From Paraescarpia echinospica (lineage: Eukaryota > Annelida > Polychaeta > Sabellida > Siboglinidae), in the NCBI GenBank assembly GCA_020002185.1, contig CM034531.1, forward strand, positions 77,674,291-77,738,290: 64,000 nt of DNA, given 5' to 3'. The notes beneath the pieces are model-generated. The model saw only the letters and a list, made by a program, of their open reading frames with translations, did no database searches and was not told the origin of the DNA. Position numbers and translations under genes: made by a program. This document shows positions 23,491 through 33,400 of this stretch, one piece after another (position 1 is the first letter of the stretch; each line of letters begins with the position of its first letter).

Positions 23491-23724
23491 ATGTCCCGTT
23501 TGTCTCCGCAGCTCGTTGTTTGCGTCGTGTTGCTAACACTAGTGAAGTTAGCAACATGTGAGAATGAGTGTGAAAACTGCATGGAAGGGTGTGACATCCT
23601 CTTCAGTAACTGTGTCCGGGAGTCGTGTCCCGAACGTTCGTGGCCGCTTCCGGTCCCAAAGAAGTGCGTCGAAGAACGATCCAGCTGTGTCGAACAATGT
23701 ACGAGAGAGTACCCTTGCCAATAG
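23491..23724 (+). CDS. small secreted cysteine-rich protein (77 aa)
   Basis: The ATG at 23,491 opens a frame to TAG at 23,722-23,724. Residues 1-22 form a clear signal peptide: a basic start (M-S-R) and a hydrophobic core (L-V-V-C-V-V-L-L-T-L-V). The mature part is short, acidic to neutral and carries ten cysteines spaced x3, x2, x3, x6, x4, x12, x6, x3, x5. The first half contains C-x3-C-x6-C and the second half mirrors it as C-x6-C-x3-C, which suggests a helical hairpin locked by disulphides. The exon follows a good acceptor (TATTTGCAG, ending 23,466), so a non-coding 5' exon is likely upstream. The stop lies in the same exon. No close family is recognised; secretion is supported, the function is not known. 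A (TGCG)n run starts 50 bp after the stop. Confidence 0.65.
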   Translation: MSRLSPQLVVCVVLLTLVKLATCENECENCMEGCDILFSNCVRESCPERSWPLPVPKKCVEERSSCVEQCTREYPCQ

Positions 23725-23773
23725 ACCAGAGGACCCGCGGTTAACAAGCGAGAGTAGCATCAACATATTCCCT

Positions 23774-23801
23774 GCGTGCGTGCGTGCGTGCGTGCGTATA
23801 T
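23774..23801. repeat. (TGCG)n microsatellite
   Basis: About six TGCG units sit in the presumed 3' UTR or flank of the Cys-rich gene. The same motif recurs at 15.7, 35.5 and 37.2 kb. Confidence 0.9.
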
Positions 23802-23865
23802 ACAATATCATTCTGGAGCGTTGTCGCACAGTTATTGTTATACAAAGACAAAGTGAATGTGGCGA

Positions 23866-24150
23866 ATATATTTATAATGCGGTTATTATATTTAAAGTGA
23901 ATGTGGTGGAAATAGTTAACGTAATTATTGTTACTAAGTTCAACGCGATGGTGGTGTCTATTTTAACATGAATGTGGTGATTATTTGTAAAGAGAATGTG
24001 GTGACTATATTTAATGTGAAGGTGGTGACACTATTCAAAGTGAATGTGTTAACTGTATTTAAGTTGAATGTCATGACTACATTTAATGTGAAAGTTGTAA
24101 CTATATATTTAATGTTAACGTGGATGTGGTGACGATACACAAAGTGAATT
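23866..24150. repeat. degenerate 24-bp tandem repeat
   Basis: Repeated AAGTGAATGTGGTGACTAT-like blocks recur every 24 bp or so with strong divergence. The minus-strand translation shows the eight-residue periodicity T-F-T-L-N-x-V-x. Confidence 0.7.
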
Positions 24151-24399
24151 TGGTACTAAGAATATTGGTACTGGTTAAATCAGGATAACATATATGCTAA
24201 GTGTCTATTGTCCAGGACCAACCATAACTCTCCGTTGAACGAGATTAGATTTAGAGATTAATACACCCAGGCAGCAGGTTCCTAGGTTGGATGTCAGCTG
24301 GGCAGAAGGAGTGCTTGCCGCATCGCGATGCAATGATATACTTCGTTCTGAGTGGCCTCGTGATATGAATGACACATACTGATTCGACAAATGTCAACT

Positions 24400-24670
24400 A
24401 AATAGTCGGGCTTTTTGATAAGAATATTGTGTTACATTAAAATAGAAGAGAAGCGGGAGCCCTATTTATCAACAGGTCCAACTGCTCTGTACAAGGTTTG
24501 TTATTAGTTACCACGTACGTCCATCTCGTTGTAATTTATTTGAGATCAGAATGTACACCATTGGCTGCAAGCCCATCGACAGAGTAGCACGTGGCAAAGT
24601 TATGTGTACATATTTGAAGAGGCGCACATCCAGATTCATTGACAAAATGTCATTCTTCGTTTTGAGTGGC
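24400..24670 (+). repeat. dispersed repeat, copy A (pairs with 28,095)
   Basis: It aligns with 28,095-28,330 over about 250 bp. Shared blocks in order are ATTGTGTT, AAGCGGGAGC, TATCAACRGGTCCAACT, TTACCACGT, AGATCAGAAT, TTTGAAGAG and TTGACAA-like. The AAGCGGGAGC..GGGTCC module also forms one end of the mariner-like MITE at 32,219-32,464, so these may be related non-autonomous elements. Confidence 0.6.
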
Positions 24671-25398
24671 CTCGTGATATGTACATGTGAAGAATCATAT
24701 AATGAATGCCAAGTGAATGCAGTCACGAGTCTATAGCTTTGGATACCAATCTTGTTAAATGTTGTTAAAGGGAATAAAAACACCTATTGCTTGAATTCAT
24801 GTTATATCACATCCTGCTATCTATTTCCACGTCCACCAAGCCAAACAAATCCAATAAATTCAATGAATTAGAAATTCCACATTTTATGCTCTGCATCCGG
24901 ACATTTTTCGAATATGCATATTTTTGTGCGCTTTTCGGGATGCGGAGATGTGATGTCATTTATGACCCAAACTCGCATCAGGCCGATCCTTTCCATGCAT
25001 TCAGAGCATGTTTACAAGTATAGCTTTTGGGTCGAAACGAGCGTCAGAATGAGTTATTGTGCAATATTCCGACGTAATACAAACACTAGTCATCATAGAG
25101 GAACAAGCAGTATATATTACGGTTCCACATGAATCGAATTTTATTCAAAACAACGAATGCGAATGGGCCTACAAGTCGACTGGGTTTCGCCGAGCTTGGG
25201 CTCGCTTTCAGAATAATTATATCGAATGCAACAAACGGGAGATAATCTACACCAATAAACATACATAGCAAACATATATTGTATCCAGCTACAGAAAGTA
25301 ACGTGTATAATCTCATAATATCACTAGAATATCGATATATGAAGCAGGAGTTGTACAATTTATCATAACAACTTAAATCAGTCAGAGATTTTCCGCTG

Positions 25399-25480
25399 GT
25401 GCCGCTAGCTCAGCGTGTAGACGCGTAGGTTTCTTGTCATTTATTTTACAATCGGGCGACGCCGGTTCAATCCTGACAGC
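25399..25480 (+). repeat. tRNA-like module, left palindrome arm
   Basis: The A-box-like GCTAGCTCAGCGTGTAGAC and the B-box-like GGTTCAATCC have the right spacing for a tRNA-derived sequence with a small insertion between them. The acceptor stem does not pair well, so it is not a functional tRNA call. It is more diverged than its partner at 25,940. Confidence 0.6.
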
Positions 25481-25939
25481 ATGCAAACCATTGATTTTCT
25501 TTACACTTTTTTTGGTTTATGTTTACACGACGTAATATAAACCAAATCATTTTATACTATAATGCACTGTTTGTAAATAATTTAATTTTTTTTAGTAATT
25601 ATTTATTCGCCACAAAAATAAAAATATGGTGATTGTATAACGATGTTTCTATAATTTATTTATCGAAACAAATATAATGTAATGGATATATAATTTATTA
25701 ATTGTAAATATATTGCACGGTAGTGCACGGTAATTATATATGTGAAAACAGATTGTGATCTGTCTGGATAAATAAAATTTAGAAACATCGTTATATATAA
25801 TGACCATATTTTAATTTTAGTGGCGAATAAATAATTACTACAAAAAAAAAAAAAAAATTTACAAACACTAAATGATTTGGTTTATATTACTTGGTGAAAA
25901 CATAAACAAAAAAGTGTCAAGAAAATCAATAGTTTGCAT

Positions 25940-26023
25940 GCTGTCAGGATTGAACCTGCGTCGCCCGCTTGTAAAGCAAACGGAAAGAAACCAACGCCTC
26001 TACCAACTGAGCTAACGACACCA
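25940..26023 (-). repeat. tRNA-like module, right palindrome arm
   Basis: On the minus strand it reads GGTGTCGTTAGCTCAGTTGG with a B box GGTTCAATCC. The stem-loop GCTTTACAAGC resembles a Val(UAC)-type anticodon arm. About 14 extra bases lie before the anticodon arm, and the acceptor stem is only partly paired. It is best read as a tRNA-derived SINE-type head or tRNA pseudogene kept within the foldback element. Confidence 0.65.
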
Positions 26024-26967
26024 ACAGAAATTATTGACTGATTTAAGTTGTTATGACAAATTGTACAACTCCTGCTTCATATATCGATTTTCTAGTGATG
26101 TTATGAGATTATACACGTTTCTTTCTGTAGCTGGATACAATATATATTTGTTATGTGTGTTTATTGGTGTAGATTATCTCACGTTAGTTGCATTCGATAT
26201 AATTATTCTGAAAACGAGCCCAAACCTGGCCAAGCTCGGCGAAACCTAGTCGACTTGTAGGCCCATTCGCATTCGTTGTTTTGAATAAAATTCAATTCAT
26301 GTGGAACCGTAAGATAAATGTTTGTTCCACTATGATGACTAGTGTTTGTATTACGTCGGAATGTTGCACAATAACTCGTTCTGACGCTCGTTTCGACCCA
26401 GAAGCTATCCTTGTAAACATGCTCTGAATGCATGGAAAGGGGTCGGCCTGATGCGAGTGTGTCATAAGTGACGTCACGATACCACGTGATCGCCTAGCTC
26501 ATTAAAATTTTATTTTCCGCGGGAATCGCTTCACAGACGGGCTTAAAATCGAATTGATGCTACAAATGTATTTTTCTGTATTTGCTTAATGTTGGCAAAT
26601 GTTACATATGATGTTAAACTTTGTGTACACATGGAAAAAGGATTTTAGCTAATGCCTTATTTTTATTTCCTTTAAAGAAAAAAGCACGCGTGGTGAAGTT
26701 TACCGACTTGACACACTTTCTAACTGCGTCACTTATCTACTTGTGCTGTAGAAATGAATTAATGCATGACGTTCTACTGTTATTTGTAAATAAATACTGT
26801 ACACGACGGTGAAGTACGTTTTCTGGAACATCTGTCCAAACAGGAGGGTAATGTCACTAATTATCTATGATACCAACTGTGGAATTCATTAAAAAATTAA
26901 TATCATAGTTAAGAATATTAGATCGTTCAACATGTTTACAAGCATATTATAGAAAACAGGTGTATCA

Positions 26968-27060
26968 ATGTTGATTGATTGATATATTGATTGATTGGTG
27001 GATTGATTGATTGGTGGATTGATTGATTGGTGGATTGATTGATTGATTGATTGATTGAGA
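26968..27060. repeat. (TTGATTGATTGG)n simple repeat
   Basis: TGATTGAT and TGGTGGATTGAT units run over about 90 bp. It is non-coding. Confidence 0.9.
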
Positions 27061-27383
27061 TAGAACGATCGAAATTCGACTCATATCATAGGTTCTATTA
27101 AAAAGACACATGAAATGTAGTCTTCTTTCTGAGATATCAACCTTCACGTTTTATGCTGGTATCCATCTCCATTATCCAATGATTGCAATGCTTACCTGCA
27201 AATACACTCCTTGTAAAAAAAAACATATTGTGCCAGTTTTAGGAAAATATCTAGAAAATATGTTACATTTTGATAACTTTCACAAATTCGTTGAAATAAC
27301 GTTTTTCCTCCGAATATAAATCTAGCAAAACTTACATTTCGGTTATAAAGCGGCGAACAACGCGCAACACAATAATACAACAC

Positions 27384-27389
27384 TTTATT
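27384..27389 (-). terminator. poly(A) signal of the SLC18B1-like gene
   Basis: AATAAA on the minus strand lies 46 nt after the stop codon at 27,435. This position gives a short 3' UTR. Confidence 0.6.
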
Positions 27390-27434
27390 ATAGGCATAAT
27401 ACACGACAACTAGACATGTCAACAAACAGTGTCG

Positions 27435-30400
27435 TCATAGAACGCGGAGCAATGGCTGCCTCTCGTTACTCGCACGTGAATTGATCGAGACTTGAACGAG
27501 TTTCTGCTTACGATCTCGCATCTTCTCGTACGCATAGAAAGCTGTTAGTATGATAGTCTGCAAAAATAGTGAGAAATGGTTGATTATAACACACCACTCC
27601 TACATATATGATCAAGTGTTTCTTAACATAGGCTCGCTTGTATATTCATAAACATATTCAACAGAAAAAAATCATTATAATATTTCAGGTGCTATTGGTA
27701 CTTTTTCTGAGTTTCGACATTTTTACGTTACGTCGTAATGTGTTACGTCACGGAAGTTTGACGTCGTATCATAGTTCGCTCGTAGAAACAGCCCCTTGAG
27801 CAGCTGTGAACCTAAGTATTGAACTCCAGATGATGTAGGATGTCTGAAATATTAACATTATAGCAAACAACTCGCAACGTAAAGCAAAATATCACTGAAC
27901 GCGATAACATTCAATTCACCAAGAGAAAGTGAACATCTAACTCACAAACGAAACAACAATAACAAATGAAAAAGATGCAAACTTTACGAATAAAATACAA
28001 AATTAAATAAATTAAATATATACCTAAAACCGAAAACATATACCTATTATGTTTAACTAATTTAATCTAGAAATTGCACATTGATATCCGGGGCTTTTCG
28101 GTACGATCCGTATTGTGTTTAATTATAAATATAAGCGGGAGCATAATATATCAACGGGTCCAACTATTGTACACCATGTTTCTTATTATTTACCACGTTA
28201 CTTTACTTTTAGTTTAGATCAGAATCTTCATTGTTGGCGCCAAACCCGTAGACACAGTTGCACGTGACAAAGTTACGCATACATATTTGAAGAGACGCAA
28301 ATCGAGATTAACTGACAATGTACGTTATTATGTCACATACGTGTCACCCCCTGAGTGGTTCCCACCGCTAAAACAGCCAACAGAAATCCACACGACGCCC
28401 AAACAAAAACATATTATTAGGAACTATCCACTTCCGCTTGTATGAAGCACATTCTCAAAATTAGTTCGGTCTGTAACCTGAGATACACTGAATCTCGCGA
28501 GATGTTGGCGCAGTTGATTCAGTTGGACACAGCTATGTTTGCGAGAGGCGGTCTTCGGACGAGATTTGAACTGATGATATGGCATTCGTCAGCCACGTGA
28601 CAAGCGCCCTTACAGAATACCAAAAGTAAACACGTTAACAGTCGGCGCGTATGACGTCAGCAGATATTACCTGGATAGACAGCTCGCCCAACAATAAATC
28701 ATCTTGTTCGGACAAATAACAACACACGTAGCTATAACAACATAAGATTTAAGTTTTTACAACAGAATTGTCCGAACTGGAATGTACTATCAGAAATTAT
28801 ATGCTCGTTTGAAAGTCCTTCCAGTTATTAACTAAACAAACTGCCGCCAACTCACCATGACGAAACAGACTGTGGCGGCCCCTGTTGTCATCCAACCGAA
28901 CCCGACTTCGTGACTGCTCCAACTTGCGATTACAGGGCCGATGAAGCCGCTGAAATAATGTCACGCGAGTGTTCAGTAGCAAGATCGTAAGAATTGCAGT
29001 AGTTGATTGACTGACAATATGCATTATCTCAAACCTAGCACGCGTGTCATATTTTATATGTTCGATATTATGTTTATACAATCGTGAAAATCATTTAAAA
29101 GTGTCGAGAGCCTATCCAAAAAGTAATTACAATCGTTGGAGACTTTTCAAAGAAATTAAATCAGTACAACACGTTCACAGGTAACCCCACCTAATCAGGA
29201 AGGCAAACTCTTTCGGTGAATTTAAAACAAACACGCACTCTTAATTTTACTCAACTAAGTAGGCGTGATACTTAAATTATTCACTCATTGCAAATCTGAA
29301 CACCAACGAACTTCATTCGCGAAGGCGCAACTCGAGGAAATAGGGAAATGTTAACCAATCGTGTTAAAAACACAACCGGATGGTCAATGTGCTGAAGAGA
29401 TAGTGGTCTACCATGTATATCAGACCCCTACATAACATGGGTTTACGACAAAGACGATCCGACTGTGTACCACCTTTAAAATCTTTAAAACTATTTATAG
29501 AAACATATGTTGCTGATCATTCCCGTACCCGAAAGCGTAGCCGGAGTGCCACATGCCGGCAACGAGAGGGTAGTTTGTGAACGGCCTGCCGCTCTTCGAC
29601 GAGACGGAGACACGTCTGAAATAATAAGTTATCAGTACATCAGCTCTGCATCTTCCGTTGAAATGCAAGACCACAATACCCAGGTTAAGAACGACTGATT
29701 GGAGACTGAGCTTGCCACATGCAGGCATATCATAATAGACACACCACAAACACAAATGGAAGATCTCACAAGTTCGCGACGTCCCAAAATTGTTACGCGT
29801 TTGGTATTGGTTCAGCCCCTCCTCCTCACGAAGTTAGTCTCCCCGCCGTTAATACGAGTATGTTCTACGAATGGTCGATACCGATGTGATGAGGGTGCAG
29901 GCATCTCAGTTAAATGGTTATTAAGAAGACACATGGAAGCATTATTTCATCCAAAAGTCAAGTATGCCTATATTTGTCCGTATTAGAGACAACACAGTTT
30001 CTTTTATTTACAGTGTGTATGAAAACTATGGCGGTTTAGTATATATTTTTTTTAATAAGCACGTACACTCGCACCAACCCATAACGTGTAGACGCCAGAG
30101 GGAGATGGGAGTTTATGGTCGCAAGGCGGCGCTGCTGTGAGTCGATGTCAAAATTATTGTCACAGCTGAAAGGTGACCTACTTACTCCCGTAAGGTTCTG
30201 TCATTGGTTGTTTTTTGTGATCCACTTACTTAGCTGTTGTCAGGATCCTGTCGTAGGTGGGGACGATGCACAAACTGAGCGCCATGCCGAGGACACCGAT
30301 AGCCAACAGGTTGAGCCACAAACAACTGCAAGAGGATGCCGGGTAATATACGAGCGGATAAATGGTTTCCTGCATATCTGCTAAGTATTACAAGGTAGAC

Positions 30401-33400
30401 GGAAATACTTGCAAAAAAGCAAATGCAACATCTCAAGGAAGCGGTCATGCACATGAAAATTGCATTGCAAAAGTCGCAAACGCTAGTGTTTAAGAAATGC
30501 TATTGACAGTAGGGCTATGAGTGTTATAAACACCGACACGCCTTCAGTCTTGCTAAGATGTACATATCTGTTTGGGTGAAGCTTCCGATAGAAGTGAGAC
30601 TGAACACCAAGTGTCATGATGAGAGGCAGCCTAATCATGTCAAACTTATTGTTGTTACGAATTGACACAGTTACAACGTGCTGTTAAATCTGTAAATCAG
30701 GATTAATTCACACAACTTACTGCCGATCGACGTAAAGTTCTGGACTGGGACCAAGAAGCAACATTCCAATACCGGTAGCGAAGAAGCCGATAACCAGAAG
30801 AGGACAACTGTTCTCCTGTATGTGGAAAGACGTATACTTCTTCAACTACTACATCTATATATGGTGACTTTGGAGAATGTCTAATATCTCCTCCTGGATA
30901 CCGAGGTTCACTCGTCTCTTTCTGTGTTCATTCGGTTCCTTGAAACACTGGCCTCTGATCTACCAGACTTTAAATTTTAAAAACCACAGGTGCAGTTGTT
31001 AAAGTTGTTGCTCACCTGGTACGGTTTTAATATGTTGGTGAAAGGTGGAAAATGTAGAGGAATTGAATGATGAACCTTTCTCCAGAAGGGGTGACATCAA
31101 AAATTAACTTGTTTGTTGTTCCATGAATGTATGTAAGTAGTTATGGAAATCATATTAATTAACATAAATGAGTATATTAATTTTAAGCTATTTCACTAAG
31201 TCGAGTAGTATTTTGCTTCTGTTATCTATGCAACCGGTTTTTAACTGTGAGTGCTTGCAGCATCTTACGTCCAAAAGTATTATTTTTCTGTGCGAAGACC
31301 CGGTCGGCGTATATTTTACACGTAGCCAGTCCAGGGAATCGATTCACTGAGAACACTACAAATATTACTTGATCGTGTCATGTGATCTACGTACCATCCT
31401 ATCAGCGATGGAGCCGCAGATCGGAGATGAGATAGCGTAGGTGGCCGAAAGTAGCAGAAAAATAGCACCAACATCGCCAGAGTTCAACTTAAACTGTAAA
31501 GCAAATCATAATTGTTACCTTGCACATATGAGAATGTGTATACAGGTATACCGTATAATAATAATACTTTACATCTACTTGTGACCGCAGCTGAATGTTT
31601 TGTTTGTGACACTACGGCCAAAGTTGGACTCAAGCGTTTTTAAATTACGCGTTAAGAAATTGATAAATAAATCAGTTGGTTCGGTATCATCATTCGTAGC
31701 CGCTCCTATTGAATCCATCCCTGCGTACAGTGGTGTTGTGTTTGCCCCGTTTTTACTGATTGTTATCAAACTCGAACAAGCAGTTCCCTTAAATTTGTGT
31801 CCAGTCTTTAGTCAGATAAGTGTAGGGGGGTCTGTCTAATTTATTCTTGTTTTAATCAATGTTGACGTTTGAGGGTGACATGTAACTTTTTCATTGGATG
31901 ATTTATTGTTGTGCCAAATACCCGTTTCAATAGAACCACCCGACATTCGAGACGTTGCCAACCTATGCTCCTATGCAAGGAGCATACTAAACAAAAGAAA
32001 TTAACTAAACATTATGGTAGAAGATATTGACCCTCATATAATAGGTATAACCGAATCCTGGACCACCACCGATATATCAGATGCCGAATTAGGACTGACA
32101 GGCTATGTAATGTTCAGGAAAGATAGAATAGGAAGAAGGGGAGGTGGAGTTATTTTATATATTAAAGAATCTATCCAGGCTTATGAAATAAAATTAGAAA
32201 GAGAAGAAGACGGCTATAGACTGGTCGGATTTGATTGCAGAGAAAGTATTACTTTCAGTTGGAAACTTTGTGCCAGGTGGCAATACTGTATTGCGTTTGT
32301 GTGGTGACGACCATGACTTTCCACTGCAGACACATTCTTAGCATTCAAAAAACGAATTACTGCACGGATCTCCTCTTTGGACCACTGCTCCAGTCGAGTC
32401 GCCATCTTTAAGTCAAAGTATAAATATAAGCGGGAGCATAATATATCAACGGGTCCGACCAGTCTATCCTCCGTTTTAATGACGTATGCGCCTCGTGAAC
32501 TTATTTTTGGACTGCCCCTCGTAGTTACAGGAAACTCAATGTTAATGGTTGGGTTAGTTTATCGAAGTCCAAACATAAGCATAGCAGAGAATGAAAATGT
32601 ACAACACGATACAAGGGAAGTACGCAAACGGGACAGTATTATTATGGGGGATTTTAACCATGGTTATATACAAAGGAAAGCTATACAGAGTACAGAGAAT
32701 GAGGCCACAAGTTTTTAGTTTTAGTTCAAGATACTTTCCTTTCTCAACACATGCTAGAACCAACCAGGGGTGAGAATGTGTTAGACTTAGTTTTGTCCTC
32801 ACAGAATGAATTAGTTGGCAATGTCAATACATGTGAGCCACTAAGGAGTACTGATCACAAGTTCACAACCATATACATTTTACCATGAAAGTAAAATCAG
32901 AAAGGAATAATAAAAAGCAATACAGGAGAAATTTCCACAAAGGAAGATATAAGGATATGAGGAAATATTTAGCAAAGATAAACTGGGATAACACACTGAA
33001 GAATAAGACAGCAACAGAATGTTAGGATATCTTAAAGAGTGAAATTGAGTGCATCAATGATCAATTTGTTCCCTTGAAAAAACAAGGGAAACGGTCCAGA
33101 AAGAAACACTTATCGAAAAACGGCATTAGAAAAATTAAGTACAAACAAATGATGTGGAAATCATATAGACGAACTGGAAATAATGAAGACTACAAGATTT
33201 ATAAAGAAGCACTTAACCAAGCTACAACTGAAATTATATATTCAAAGATAAGGTATGAACAACAATTAGCTTGTAATATAAAACATGACAGCAAGTTTGT
33301 ATGCATATGTTCGGAGCACACAGAAAGTTCAGGATGATAAGGTCGGTCCTCTAGAAGATAGTGCTGGAAATATAATATCAGAGGGATTCTTAATGGCAGA

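Larger units (their letters stand above)
24945..26482. mobile_element. 1.5-kb near-perfect palindrome (foldback element) with a tRNA-like module in each arm
   Basis: The left arm (24,945 to about 25,700) is repeated inverted as the right arm (about 25,730 to 26,482). Every matched pair of positions sums to about 51,429, and the centre lies near 25,714 (GCACGGTAGTGCACGG). Examples: GTTCCACATGAATCGAATTT at 25,122 against its inverted copy ending at 26,307, and CGCATCAGGCCGATCC near 24,977 against its copy near 26,445. Each arm holds a tRNA-like sequence (25,399-25,480 plus, 25,940-26,023 minus). Arms differ by scattered substitutions, so the duplication is not brand new. No transposase or terminal duplication was identified. 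Confidence 0.85.
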
